Shown: in pieces, positions 18,571-26,845 of the stretch
Numbering within the stretch: the stretch's first letter is position 1
How the letters are laid out: every line of letters starts with the position of its first letter
DNA from: Arthrobacter sp. DWC3
GTDB taxonomy: Bacteria; Actinomycetota; Actinomycetes; Actinomycetales; Micrococcaceae
Reading direction: 5' to 3'
Assembly: GCF_002929375.1 (NCBI RefSeq)
Contig: NZ_PJIP01000004.1
Span: 124,001-188,000, forward strand
Length of the DNA: 64,000 bases
Notes under the pieces: generated by a model
The model's database searches: none
Told to the model about the DNA's origin: nothing
The model's input: only the letters and a program-made list of their open reading frames with translations
Translations under genes and position numbers: made by a program

Positions 18571-19247
18571 CGCGGTACCCCCACGCCGATCCCGCAGCGC
18601 GCCGCGTCATCTTCTGGCGGCACGGCCGCACGGAGTGGAACCGGTCCGGACTGTTCCAGGGCCAGGAGGACATCGACCTGGACGAGACGGGCCGGGAGCA
18701 GGCGGCGCGGGCCGCCGAGGTGCTGGTCACCCGGCAGCCCGCGATGATCGTCTCGTCCGACCTGCGGCGCGCTGCTGACACCGCCGCAGCCCTCGCCGAG
18801 CTCAGCGGCGTACCCGTGTCCTTCGACGAGCGCCTCCGCGAGACGGACGCCGGTCAGTGGCAGGGACTGTCGTTTGCGGAGATCGACGAGAGGTTCGCCG
18901 AGGACAACGCGGCGTGGCGCGGGGGCGACCCCGAGGTGCGCGCCGGCGGCGCCGAGAACCGGATCGACGTCGGCGACCGCATGCTGGCGGCGGTGACGGA
19001 TGCCGTCGCCCGCATCGAACCGGCGGAGACCCTCGTGGTGGTCAGTCACGGTGGGGCGATCAGGGCTGCCCTGGCGGCGCTCATGGGGTTGCCGCCCGAG
19101 CGGTGGGGTTCCCTCGCCGGACTGTCCAACTGTCACTGGTCCGAGGTCCACGAGGTGGTCGGCAGGGCCGACGCCCTCTTCTCATGGCAGCTGACGGAGC
19201 ACAACGTGGGCCTCGGCTCGCTGCCGGTGGAGCCGCTGGAAGGCTGA
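18567..19247 (+). CDS. Histidine phosphatase superfamily protein (phosphoglycerate mutase-like)
   Basis: A 226-residue branch-1 histidine phosphatase. The catalytic motif FWRHGRTEWN (His near residue 20, nucleophile) is followed by LFQGQEDIDLDETG, then SDLRRAADTA, RETDAGQWQG, and the second catalytic histidine in VSHGGAIR. The GTG start overlaps the rsfS stop (GTGA). Actinobacterial homologues at this locus are variously named phosphoglycerate mutase or glucosyl-3-phosphoglycerate phosphatase; the substrate cannot be told from sequence. Confidence 0.9.
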   Translation: MTRYPHADPAARRVIFWRHGRTEWNRSGLFQGQEDIDLDETGREQAARAAEVLVTRQPAMIVSSDLRRAADTAAALAELSGVPVSFDERLRETDAGQWQGLSFAEIDERFAEDNAAWRGGDPEVRAGGAENRIDVGDRMLAAVTDAVARIEPAETLVVVSHGGAIRAALAALMGLPPERWGSLAGLSNCHWSEVHEVVGRADALFSWQLTEHNVGLGSLPVEPLEG

Positions 19248-19267
19248 GCCGGGGGCGGCCTGCCGAT

Positions 19268-19296
19268 TTGTCGAAGCCGCCGGAATTTACTACACT
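19268..19296 (+). promoter_or_regulatory. Promoter of the tRNA-Ala gene
   Basis: TTGTCG (19268-19273) and TACACT (19291-19296) are 17 bp apart, the best-formed promoter in this region, 49 bp upstream of the mature tRNA 5' end. Confidence 0.65.
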
Positions 19297-19344
19297 GAAC
19301 AAGTTGCTTCGGCGGGGTGAGAACCTCCGGGAGCAGCGAAGTAC

Positions 19345-19417
19345 GGGGCTATGGCGCAGCTGGTAGCGCACCTGCATGGCATGCAGGGGGTCAGGGGTTC
19401 GAATCCCCTTAGCTCCA
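19345..19417 (+). tRNA. tRNA-Ala (anticodon GGC)
   Basis: A complete cloverleaf of 73 nt. The acceptor arm GGGGCTA pairs with TAGCTCC with one G-U pair and an A discriminator. The D arm reads GCGC AGCTGGTA GCGC. The anticodon stem CCTGC/GCAGG encloses ATGGCAT, anticodon GGC. The T arm is AGGGG TTCGAAT CCCCT. CCA is not encoded. It has its own promoter and terminator. Confidence 0.97.
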
Positions 19418-19424
19418 CGACGAA

Positions 19425-19466
19425 CCGCCGGACCACAGGGTGAAAGCCCTGGTCCGGCGGTTTTTT
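19425..19466 (+). terminator. Rho-independent terminator after tRNA-Ala
   Basis: A stem of about 14 bp (CCGCCGGACC pairing with GGTCCGGCGG, then AGGG with CCCT) is followed by six T residues at 19461-19466. It is a canonical intrinsic terminator. Confidence 0.9.
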
Positions 19467-19833
19467 CATTGCCCTGCGAGGGTCGATGCCGCACCCGGTC
19501 GTACATCGCCCGGAGTCTCCTGCCTGCTCGGTCCGGCCCGGTCGACGTCGCTTCCGCCGCACTCTTGACCTCCGTGCAGGACAGGTCCATCCTTGTCCCA
19601 CTGAGCGGCAGGACCAGCTGTACGGCCGGAACCCGACGAGGCGATTCCAGCTGACAGAACTCCTGTCGTCGCCTCGCCCGGATGCGCCCGAGGCTGAATC
19701 ATGGAGCACTCTGCCGTGCACCTCCGTGGTCCGACGGGATCCCCGACGCCCTACGACCTGCGTGAACATCATCGCCGAGCAGCTTCAGGACCCAACAGAG
19801 AACAACAGGAAGTACCACCCGTAGGAGATCAAG
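19467..19833. other. Intergenic stretch without a recognised gene
   Basis: I see no credible coding region, RNA or repeat between the tRNA terminator and the cupin gene. The last part reads as a 20-codon open frame ending just before the cupin ribosome site (GTAGGAGA), but there is no support for its translation. Confidence 0.5.
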
Positions 19834-20196
19834 ATGCCGAGCCTAGTTCGGAAGAACCTCGATTCCCCCGAGGAGACGCGTCCCTTCGAGGGCAACACCG
19901 GTCAGCTCCAGCTCATCAACCCCGAGCAGGGAACGGTGGGCCGCGCCACCTTCCTCCCGGGCTGGCGTTGGTCGCAGCACGTCAAACCGATCGCCAGGAC
20001 CGAAAGCTGTCAGGCCGCCCACATGGGGTACTTCGTTTCCGGTCGCATGAAGGTAGTGATGAACGACGGCGAAGAGATGGAGTACGGCCCGGGCGATTTC
20101 GCCACCATGGCACCGGGGCACGACGCCTGGGTCCTGGGGGACGAACCGTGCGTCTTCATCGACTGGCAGGGTTTCGCCGATTACGCGAAACCGTGA
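19834..20196 (+). CDS. Small cupin-domain protein
   Basis: A 120-residue single-domain cupin. Motif 1 appears around residues 40-75 (WSQHVKPIARTESCQAAHMGYFVSGRM) and motif 2 around 85-105 (YGPGDFATMAPGHDAWVLGDEP). The histidines could form a metal site, but the usual HxH of motif 1 is not intact, so catalysis is uncertain. Many such proteins act as binding or regulatory cupins. The start follows GGAGATCAAG. It stands alone, with a strong hairpin 24 bp downstream. Confidence 0.8.
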   Translation: MPSLVRKNLDSPEETRPFEGNTGQLQLINPEQGTVGRATFLPGWRWSQHVKPIARTESCQAAHMGYFVSGRMKVVMNDGEEMEYGPGDFATMAPGHDAWVLGDEPCVFIDWQGFADYAKP

Positions 20197-20220
20197 GTCC
20201 TTGTCGCGGCGAGTGGTGAA

Positions 20221-20256
20221 GGAGGAGCCCGTGTCCGCTCGGACTCGGGCTCCTCC
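20221..20256 (+). terminator. Hairpin terminator after the cupin gene
   Basis: GGAGGAGCCCG (20221-20231) pairs with CGGGCTCCTCC (20246-20256), with an inner TCCG/CGGA helix. A T-poor tail follows. It could serve both strands. Confidence 0.65.
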
Positions 20257-20368
20257 TACGTGTCCGCGCTGGCCGTGATCTTCCGAGGCGTCCTCCTCGT
20301 CGCAGGCGCCCATGTCGGGAGCACGGCCTGCCCACGCTGCGGACACGCGGCACATCACCAGGACTGAG

Positions 20369-20569
20369 CTACGCGGGTCGGGGCTCTCGGTCAGGAGTTG
20401 CGCAGGAACCAGGACCGGCCGCGTCGCAGTCGGAGAACTTCTGGTCGAGCCAGTCGGCGACGTGAGCTCGCTGCTCGTCCTGACCCGATTCGGCGGCCGC
20501 GCGGAACTCGGCGATTGCTGTGATGATCTCGTTCCGGACAGCCTGGACCGTGCGAGGTTCGCCGCTCAC
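20369..20569 (-). CDS. Small acidic protein, unknown function
   Basis: A 66-residue protein that reads as a helical, acidic domain (VQAVRNEIITAIAEFRAAAE, then AHVADWLDQKFSDCDAAG) with codon use like the neighbouring genes. The GTG at 20569 overlaps the stop of a 54-residue membrane-protein gene (GTGA), so the two appear to be a coupled pair. No known family is recognised. It could be the soluble partner of the small membrane protein. Confidence 0.5.
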   Translation of the reverse strand: MSGEPRTVQAVRNEIITAIAEFRAAAESGQDEQRAHVADWLDQKFSDCDAAGPGSCATPDREPRPA

Positions 20570-20730
20570 GGGACACGGGGGAGGACGAGGAGTCCGATGC
20601 CCAGGCACGCCACAAGAGCGCCCATGTCTAGAAGGCGCGACGCCTTCCTGCCCAGCTGGAGGTCCTCCCCGGTGAATCCCTCGGGGACGACCTCGTTCCC
20701 GAGGCCGAGGTTCGCGACTTCGCCCATCAT
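20566..20730 (-). CDS. Small membrane protein, unknown function
   Basis: A 54-residue open frame, MMGEVANLGLGNEVVPEGF followed by a polar stretch and a C-terminal hydrophobic helix (MGALVACLGIGLLVLP, about residues 36-51). GGAGG lies about 10 nt before the first ATG. Its TGA overlaps the GTG of the downstream 66-residue gene. Direction and spacing suggest it is in an operon with the 304-residue membrane protein encoded just upstream. No family is recognised. Confidence 0.5.
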   Translation of the reverse strand: MMGEVANLGLGNEVVPEGFTGEDLQLGRKASRLLDMGALVACLGIGLLVLPRVP

Positions 20731-20764
20731 GCCCCTGCACACCTCCGACCCATCATTGGCTCCT

Positions 20765-21676
20765 TCATTCCACGAGCCGGTAGTGGTCCGCCGTCGGAAG
20801 CCCGCGCAGGAGATCCTTCATCACCACGCGTGAGTACCAGCCGATGTCGAAGTCGTATTCGCTGCCGGGTTCGAAGGAGGCTGCGACCTCATCGCGGTTG
20901 TCGAAGTTCACGCCCCGGCTCACGTTGATGGGTCCGCAGCTCGTCTCCACCAGGACGGACGCGGTGGACGCGGATCCCCTCGAGCCGCCCGAGTTGGTCT
21001 TCGGCTCGGCCGAGACAACCTCGCATCGGACCGTCTGCACGTCCATCCTGTCCAGCAGCGGGCTGAACAGGATGGAGAAGACGCCGAACATCGCGAGGAG
21101 GATGGCGAGGTACACGTAGGCTCGGGCCGGGCGCCGGGCATTCGTCCACTGCGGCGTTGCGCTGTGCCGCGCCGAGAATCGGACGCCGCGTGGGGGCGGT
21201 CCCGACGACGGGGGTGTGGCACTGCGGGGTTGCACCGGTTCGAGCCCGAGTTCGCGGAGCCGCGCCGCCATCCTGATCGAGCGCGCCTCGCTCCTGTGGC
21301 GTCCGTACGCGTAGGTGCATTGCGCCGTCGTCCACCCGGCAGCCCGGTGCGCAGCCCATAGCCGACGAGCGGGTGTTGTGACGATGAAGACGGTGAGTGC
21401 CGTCCCGAAGGCGATGACCAGACCGGACCCGACGAATCCGACACCGGACATCGCGATCCTGGCGAGCATCTCAGGGCCGGTGAGATCGAGGTGACCAGTG
21501 CTTTCCAGCATTCCGAGGTACATGCCGATGACACCGAAGGGAATCGCGAACAGGGCATAACGCCAAAGGTAGGACCAGAACCTCCAGTGGGCCGGTGCCG
21601 GCTCAGGCATCGGCACAAGCTCGCTTCCGGCTGCGTCGGTCGCCGGATGCGCGGGATGCGCGGGCTCAGGTGTCAT
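20765..21676 (-). CDS. Membrane protein, unknown function
   Basis: About 303 residues: a proline- and glutamate-rich N-terminus, two transmembrane segments (about residues 35-57 and 70-97), a basic cytoplasmic loop of about 90 residues, and a third hydrophobic segment near residue 190 (YVYLAILLAMFGVFSILF). A C-terminal extracytoplasmic domain of about 95 residues contains two cysteines (VRCEVV, ETSCGP) that may form a disulfide. The ATG at 21676 is preferred; an in-frame GTG at 21694 is possible. No ribosome site is clear for either. I do not recognise the family. Confidence 0.65.
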   Translation of the reverse strand: MTPEPAHPAHPATDAAGSELVPMPEPAPAHWRFWSYLWRYALFAIPFGVIGMYLGMLESTGHLDLTGPEMLARIAMSGVGFVGSGLVIAFGTALTVFIVTTPARRLWAAHRAAGWTTAQCTYAYGRHRSEARSIRMAARLRELGLEPVQPRSATPPSSGPPPRGVRFSARHSATPQWTNARRPARAYVYLAILLAMFGVFSILFSPLLDRMDVQTVRCEVVSAEPKTNSGGSRGSASTASVLVETSCGPINVSRGVNFDNRDEVAASFEPGSEYDFDIGWYSRVVMKDLLRGLPTADHYRLVE

Positions 21677-21989
21677 ATGCCCAACAGTAGCCACAGTTCC
21701 ACGTCACGCTCCTGCTTCTGATCCGTGCGTCATGGGCGGGCACGCACCACGCGCGGCCAGGATTGTCGGAGCGCCTGGACCTTGACGCCGACCACCGGCA
21801 GCGGGACACTGATGGCCCCCTCGCGAGCCTCATCGAGGCATCGGTCGCCCCGCCGCCACGACGGCTCGACATCAGGACAGTCACCCGCACGTGACACGAG
21901 GCTCAGCACCCGAGTCAGGAGATCCCGATGAACACCACCCTCCGCCGCGCCACCCCCGCCCCACGCTCTGTCGCTGCACCGAAGGAGCC

Positions 21990-22457
21990 ATGATGTGGAC
22001 CACCGACCAGATCACCCGGATGCGCACCGACCGGCCGGTCTACCGGGACACGGTGCAGAACAACGAGATCGCCTGGATCCGAACCGGTGAGGACACCGGC
22101 GGGGAGTACAGCCTGCCCTACAGCGATTCGTCCCCCGGGTACGGCGTGTTCCCGCACTTCCACACGTGGCGGAACACCGGTGACGCCCGGGTGAGGTTCA
22201 TCGTGGAGGTCCGGCCCGCCTACCCGGAGTTCGAGAAATGGCTCGCGGTGCTGCAGAACATGTCGTCCGACGGGATGACCCACCCCGACGGGCGCCCGAA
22301 GAATCCTTACCACGGGGCGTTGATCATGGTCGGCTCCGATATCCACCTCGCAGGCCGCGACCGGCTGATGATGCCGGTGTTCCACCTGCTGGCGCGCCGG
22401 GCCCGGCGGAAGGGCATGGACCGCGAACTCGAGGAGCGCTACTGGCACCAGCGGTGA
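21990..22457 (+). pseudogene. Cupin protein with the core of the barrel deleted
   Basis: The reading frame (155 residues, ATG 21990 or 21993, GAAGGAG upstream) matches a larger cupin family at both ends. The N-terminal half reads NNEIAWIRTGEDTGGEYSL ... PHFH, and it resumes directly with WRNTGDARVRFIVEVRPA and a C-terminal helical part. Family members have about 45 residues between PHFH and WRNT, holding the E-x6-G and second-motif strands that complete the metal site; these are missing here in frame. The product cannot form a normal cupin barrel, so it is probably non-functional despite the intact frame. A new, reduced function is less likely. Confidence 0.6.
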
Positions 22458-22522
22458 CGGGAAGGGCCCGGCCGGCTCCTGGCTCCGTCCGACGGAACCG
22501 GCGACGGCATAGGATGCGAGTC

Positions 22523-22561
22523 ATGACGACGGGGGAGAAGTCACTTGGGGTCCGCGGATGA
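22523..22561 (+). CDS. Putative leaderless 12-codon leader peptide
   Basis: ATG at 22523 lies 7 nt after a TAGGAT -10 hexamer (22510-22515), so a transcript would start at this codon. It encodes MTTGEKSLGVRG and its TGA overlaps the ATG of the next ORF (ATGA at 22558). This layout lets a leaderless peptide drive translation of the 63-residue ORF by coupling. It is inferred from spacing alone. Confidence 0.35.
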   Translation: MTTGEKSLGVRG

Positions 22562-22749
22562 TCGGGCTGCTGGCCGAGATCGGGTTCGCGGTGCTGATCG
22601 AGTCGATCGAGTTCTGGGACTTCTCGGGTCGCCGGAAGTACGGCGACTACCTCAAGGGGATCCCGCTGGGCGAGACGCCTTTGTCGAAGCGGGAGTGGAA
22701 GGCGGCCGGCAGGCCCGAGCGACCGCAGGGCCTGGATGGTACCTCGTGA
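22558..22749 (+). CDS. Small protein, unknown function
   Basis: A 63-residue protein: a short hydrophobic N-terminal helix (MIGLLAEIGFAVLIESIEFW), then a polar, basic part with KREWKAAGRPERPQG. No ribosome site of its own is seen; the ATG overlaps the stop of a leaderless 12-codon ORF. The amphipathic or membrane-associated N-terminus is the only visible property. No family is recognised. Confidence 0.5.
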   Translation: MIGLLAEIGFAVLIESIEFWDFSGRRKYGDYLKGIPLGETPLSKREWKAAGRPERPQGLDGTS

Positions 22750-22903
22750 CCGACCCTGGCTCCTGTACCCGGCCCGTCCGCGATCCACTCGTGTGGTCGG
22801 CGAACGGGTCCGGCGACCGGGTCGAGGATTCTCCACGCAGTCCTCCACTGTGTGGCCTTGCCGTGCGACGATGTCCTGACACTCTTCGGGATGGGGGACA
22901 TCG

Positions 22904-23359
22904 ATGAAGCCTCGACGGATTTTTGGCGCCGCACTGGGTATCGGCGTTGCACTCGGCGCCTGCTCCGCGTGCGCCGCCGCTTCGGGAGCGCCGGCCGAGT
23001 TGCCGGAGTTCCCGTCGTTACACGCTGTGTTCGACGCCGTCGACGAGCAGGTCGACTGCCTCGACGAGGCGGGGGATCCGACAACCGTTCACGACGCAGC
23101 CGGCCTGGTCGCGACGGAGTCGATCAAGTGCACGGAGTCGGTGGAGGTCTTCTACTTCGAACACGCGGACGATCTCGAGCACGTTCTCACCACACTGTCC
23201 GCGGCCGCGGAGGCGGATGGGTCCATGCGGTTCGCGGAGGGCGGGAACTGGTTCGTCGTGGACTTCACGGAGGTTGCTGCCGGCGGGTCCTCCGACGGCT
23301 CCCGTGATCTCGCCGGCCTCGCCGAAGCGCTCGGCGCGGAGTTCGTCGAGATCGAGTAG
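22904..23359 (+). CDS. Putative lipoprotein, unknown function
   Basis: A 151-residue protein with a signal peptide (MKPRRIFGAALGIGVALGAC) ending in a lipobox LGAC at Cys20, so it is probably a diacylglyceryl-anchored lipoprotein on the outer face of the membrane. The mature part is acidic and has two further cysteines (VDCLDEA near 47, SIKCTESV near 70) that could pair. No enzyme motif is seen. It stands alone between unrelated genes. Confidence 0.65.
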   Translation: MKPRRIFGAALGIGVALGACSACAAASGAPAELPEFPSLHAVFDAVDEQVDCLDEAGDPTTVHDAAGLVATESIKCTESVEVFYFEHADDLEHVLTTLSAAAEADGSMRFAEGGNWFVVDFTEVAAGGSSDGSRDLAGLAEALGAEFVEIE

Positions 23360-23414
23360 TCCGACGTCGGGGTCATCAGTTTCGCCGAGATCCTGGGTAG
23401 GAGAGGTGAGGCGC

Positions 23415-24842
23415 TCAGCCCCGGACCGCTGCCAGAGCGTCCCGCACGGCGTGGACGGCGAGTGCCGTGTCGTCGTCGTCCGTGCTCCAGTTGCTCACCG
23501 AGATCCGGAGGACGTCCCGGTCGTGCCAGCGTGAACCGGACATCCATACCCGGCCGTCGGCGATGATCCGCGCGGTCACCGACCGCGTGGTGGCGTCGTC
23601 GCCGAATGCCAGCGACACCTGGGTGTAGGAGACGTCGTTGAGGACCTCCACGCCGTCCAGTGCGCCCAGCTGGTCTGCGAGTCGACGGGCGTTCAGCACC
23701 AGGCGCCGGACCTGATCCGCGACGCCGTCCCGACCCAGGGACTTGAGCGCCGCCCACACCGGTACCCCGCGCGCACGCCGTGACAACTCGGGGACGGTCT
23801 CGAAGGGGTCCGCGGGGCCGGTCGCGCTGTGCATCAGGTAGTCGGTGCGGAAGCCCATGGCAGCACGCAGCGCGACGGTGTCGCGGACCACGGTGATCCC
23901 GCAGTCGTACGGCACGTTCAGTGTCTTGTGGGCGTCGGTACCCCACGAGTCCGCACCCTCCAGTCCTGCTGTCAGGGCGGCCAGTTCGGGGACGGCGGCG
24001 GCCCACAGCCCGAAGGCGCCGTCCACGTGGACCCAGGCGCCATGGGCTCTGGCCACGGTGATGGCCTCCCTGAAGGGGTCGAAGGCGCCGGAGTGCAGGT
24101 TCCCGGCCTGCAGGCAGACCAGCAGCGGAGCGCGCCCCGGTGCGCCGGACCCGTCGTGTCCCGCACCGGTCAGGGCGCGATCCAGGGCGCAGTCCAGTTC
24201 TGCCGCGTCGATGCGGCCCTGCCGGTCGACGGGCACCACTGTGGGCTTCCCCAGTCCGAGATGCCGCAAGCCGAGATCGACGGTGTCGTGCCGCTCCTCG
24301 CCCACGAAGCAGCGGATGCGCGGTCCGCCGGCGAGGCCATCGGCGTCCAGGTCCCAGCCGGCGTCGGTCATCAGGCGCCACCGGGCCGCAGCCAGTCCTG
24401 TGAAGTTGGCCATCGTGGCACCCGTGGTGAAGCCGACGTCGGCTTCACGGGGAAGCCCGAGGAGATCGAGCAGCCACGCACCGGCGGCCTCCTCGATGGC
24501 CGCAGTGGCGGGGCTCGCGAAGCGGAGCGCGGAGTTCTGGTCCCAGGCGCTGACCAGCCAGTCGGCGGCCAGCGCCGCGGGCAGGGTGCCACCGATGACC
24601 CAGCCGAAGAACCGTCCGGAGGGCATGGCCATGAGTCCGGGTTCCGCGTTCGCGGCCAGCTGGTCCACCACGTCGGCAGCAGGGCTCCCGTGCCGCGGCA
24701 ACGGGCCGCCGAAAGCGGCCGCCAGCTCTGCAGCGGTCAGGCTCGGGCCGACACGCCGATCGTCCTGGCTCTCCAGCCAGTGCCGCGTGTGCCGGTGCGC
24801 TGCGGCCAGCGCGTCACTGTACCGGTCCTCCGGTGCTGACAT
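23415..24842 (-). CDS. PLP-dependent group II decarboxylase family protein
   Basis: A 475-residue fold-type I PLP enzyme of the aromatic-L-amino-acid/glutamate decarboxylase group. The PLP lysine lies in DAHKTLNVPYDCG near residue 305. Other family marks are GFTTGATMANFTGL, the HVDGAFGLWAA aspartate that contacts the pyridine nitrogen, and the C-terminal RISVSNWSTDDDD. Related actinobacterial proteins are annotated as pyridoxal-dependent decarboxylases or aspartate aminotransferase-family proteins. The substrate is unknown. No amine or amino acid transporter lies beside it. A two-helix membrane gene ends the upstream side at 24871, probably not in an operon of known function. Confidence 0.88.
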   Translation of the reverse strand: MSAPEDRYSDALAAAHRHTRHWLESQDDRRVGPSLTAAELAAAFGGPLPRHGSPAADVVDQLAANAEPGLMAMPSGRFFGWVIGGTLPAALAADWLVSAWDQNSALRFASPATAAIEEAAGAWLLDLLGLPREADVGFTTGATMANFTGLAAARWRLMTDAGWDLDADGLAGGPRIRCFVGEERHDTVDLGLRHLGLGKPTVVPVDRQGRIDAAELDCALDRALTGAGHDGSGAPGRAPLLVCLQAGNLHSGAFDPFREAITVARAHGAWVHVDGAFGLWAAAVPELAALTAGLEGADSWGTDAHKTLNVPYDCGITVVRDTVALRAAMGFRTDYLMHSATGPADPFETVPELSRRARGVPVWAALKSLGRDGVADQVRRLVLNARRLADQLGALDGVEVLNDVSYTQVSLAFGDDATTRSVTARIIADGRVWMSGSRWHDRDVLRISVSNWSTDDDDTALAVHAVRDALAAVRG

Positions 24843-24870
24843 AGCTGCATGCTACGCCCGCTCACGGACG

Positions 24871-25146
24871 TCAGCGCCCGGAGCGCGGCCGCGAGTATCG
24901 GCGGGTCAGGTCGGTCAGGGCGAGAGTGGCGATGATGATCGACACCGCGACGGCGGCAAGCATCACATAGAGGCCGGTCAGCATGGCCATGGGCGAGCTC
25001 GCATCGCGCAGGAAGCCGATGCCGCCGACCGCGCCGACGATCCAGAAGAGGGCGACGCCGGCCAGCGCCGCGATCGACGGCAGAGCTCCCCGATTGTTCT
25101 TCAACCACTGCGTCGGTCGTGCCGATTCGAACCCCATGAGCGCCAT
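24871..25146 (-). CDS. Small two-helix membrane protein, unknown function
   Basis: A 91-residue protein with two hydrophobic segments (about 22-45 and 53-78: ALPSIAALAGVALFWIVGAV and MLTGLYVMLAAVAVSIIIAT) and a basic C-terminus (LTRRYSRPRSGR). It runs in the same direction as the decarboxylase 28 bp downstream, so cotranscription is possible. No family is recognised. Confidence 0.6.
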   Translation of the reverse strand: MALMGFESARPTQWLKNNRGALPSIAALAGVALFWIVGAVGGIGFLRDASSPMAMLTGLYVMLAAVAVSIIIATLALTDLTRRYSRPRSGR

Positions 25147-25273
25147 GCTCTAAGTGTCGGGTCCGGCAAGTAGGAAGGGCACTGACGACACGTATCAGTT
25201 GGGTCACGGTTCCAGCGGCGCGCCCACGGAGACTCCGAGGTCGGGCGCCGCCGTCCATGCAGGCCGGACGGCC

Positions 25274-25540
25274 TCAGGCGCGTTCGGCCTCGGTCTCCAT
25301 GTCGGAATCTGCGGCGTCGTGCCCGGAGGACTGGTCGCGCGCCTCCTGGCGGCGATCGAGTTCCTCCCGCAACTCGTGGTGCTGGCCCTCCGTCTCGGGA
25401 TCCACCTCGCCGTCTCGGATGTACTGGACGTCCCGCGAGCGGTGGTTCCTGCTGTTCAGGATGTCCAGGTCGTCCCGGTCCACACTCGTCAGATCGTCCG
25501 GAAACTCCTTGTCCGGATCCAACCTGCTGCTGTCGCTCAT
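25274..25540 (-). CDS. Small highly charged protein, unknown function
   Basis: An 88-residue, very acidic and polar protein (SSRLDPDKEFPDDLTSVDRD, later HHELREELDRRQEARDQ) with an AGGCGAT ribosome site before ATG 25540. Low hydrophobicity suggests a disordered or coiled-coil protein. Short acidic proteins of this type are frequent in Micrococcaceae and sometimes stress-linked, but no specific family is recognised. Confidence 0.6.
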   Translation of the reverse strand: MSDSSRLDPDKEFPDDLTSVDRDDLDILNSRNHRSRDVQYIRDGEVDPETEGQHHELREELDRRQEARDQSSGHDAADSDMETEAERA

Positions 25541-25657
25541 ATCGCCTCGTTCCGGTCGTGGGTTCCCCAACCTTCCCGAGTGTAGGGCCGAAACGGGTGC
25601 TGCCCCGCACGCCGCGGTCGGCGCTGTTAGTCTGGCGCCACCCGATCGAGGAGCGCA

Positions 25658-26797
25658 GTGGCACCTGATATCGACCCGCACAGCCTGACGCCCGGGCAGA
25701 TCGAGCTGATCAACGAGGGCCGCAAGCTCGAGGGCGTCCACCTCACGCTCTTCGGCTACTTCGGCGGCCCGGAGCTGCAGGGTGCGTGCATCGGTCGCAT
25801 GCAGCTCGACGAGGACGGCCGGCTCCCGGCGTCGAACTACGATTCGCCCGAGGACCGGCTGAAGGAGCTCGTACTGGCGCAACTGCTTCGTGGTGCGCTG
25901 CGGCAGTCCATCCCGATCGTGCTCGAAGGGCTCTTCGACGACGTCTTCGCCCTGCGCACACTGGAGACCGCCGGCGGTGACGCGCAGGAGTACATCACCT
26001 CCGCCGGCGCACGCGTGGTGGACCTGCTGCCACCGGCCTACCGGGGCCACTACACGTCGGGTTTCCTCCAGCGCTTCGCCGTGGTGGCCGCCGAGGTGGC
26101 CTCGGACCTCGAACTCGGCTGGGAGGAGCCGCGTACCTTCGCGCATGCGCTCGCCGCCTACTGCTTCGCGAAGAAGGGCATCAGGAACGCCGATGCGGAG
26201 TACGGGGCCGATCTCGGAGCGGTGAACCTGGACCGCATGATGGTGGGCCTGCTCGAGGAGACGACGGCGCTCGAGGAGGCGTACCGTCCCATGGCCGGCG
26301 ACGGGGACGACGCCGCGCGCGCCTGGTTCGTGCCCTACGACCCGGCGTCCCGGGTGAACCCCTACCTCTACCCGGAGGGGATGCCGAGCACGGAGCAGGT
26401 GGACCTGCTCGAGCACCAGCTCACCCGCGAGATCCCCGAGAAGTACGCGGGACCCGCCCGACGGCGTGCCCTCCAGGAGGGCACCCTGATCGACATCAGT
26501 CCGTTCGCCTCGCGGCGGTACTTCCTCTGCCCGGTCGCCGTCGAGCACACGGTCGTCGCCGCCCTCGGCCTCGCCGGTCTGCCGGCTGATTCCGAGTGGG
26601 AGGACCTCCTGCTGCAGACCGCGTGGTACGGCGCCGCCGAGTACCCCACGTGGACGAGCTTCGACTACGTGGCCACCGGCTTCGAGGGCCAGCACCTGTA
26701 CGTGGCGCTGGTCGCCGGCACCGACGAGATGGACTCGCCGGTCCTCACCATCCAGTACATCGGCGAGGTCGTGGAGGAACCGGACGCGGGTGAGTGA
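25658..26797 (+). CDS. Conserved hypothetical soluble protein
   Basis: A 379-residue cytoplasmic protein without signal peptide or membrane segment. It begins MAPDIDPHSLTPGQIELINE and is rich in acidic and aromatic residues. A TAGTCT -10 candidate lies at 25629-25634 and GAGGAG sits 6 nt before the GTG. Even length, strong third-position GC bias and good start signals support a real gene. I see no catalytic motif and do not recognise the family. Confidence 0.75.
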   Translation: MAPDIDPHSLTPGQIELINEGRKLEGVHLTLFGYFGGPELQGACIGRMQLDEDGRLPASNYDSPEDRLKELVLAQLLRGALRQSIPIVLEGLFDDVFALRTLETAGGDAQEYITSAGARVVDLLPPAYRGHYTSGFLQRFAVVAAEVASDLELGWEEPRTFAHALAAYCFAKKGIRNADAEYGADLGAVNLDRMMVGLLEETTALEEAYRPMAGDGDDAARAWFVPYDPASRVNPYLYPEGMPSTEQVDLLEHQLTREIPEKYAGPARRRALQEGTLIDISPFASRRYFLCPVAVEHTVVAALGLAGLPADSEWEDLLLQTAWYGAAEYPTWTSFDYVATGFEGQHLYVALVAGTDEMDSPVLTIQYIGEVVEEPDAGE

Positions 26798-26845
26798 CAC
26801 CGGAGCGGTCCGGTGCCATCTCCTCGAGCGCCGACGGGCGCCGTG

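Noticed and set aside
19765-19827. A 20-codon ORF just before the cupin gene
   Set aside because: Its end runs up to the cupin ribosome site and it has no independent promoter or start signal. Too short to support.
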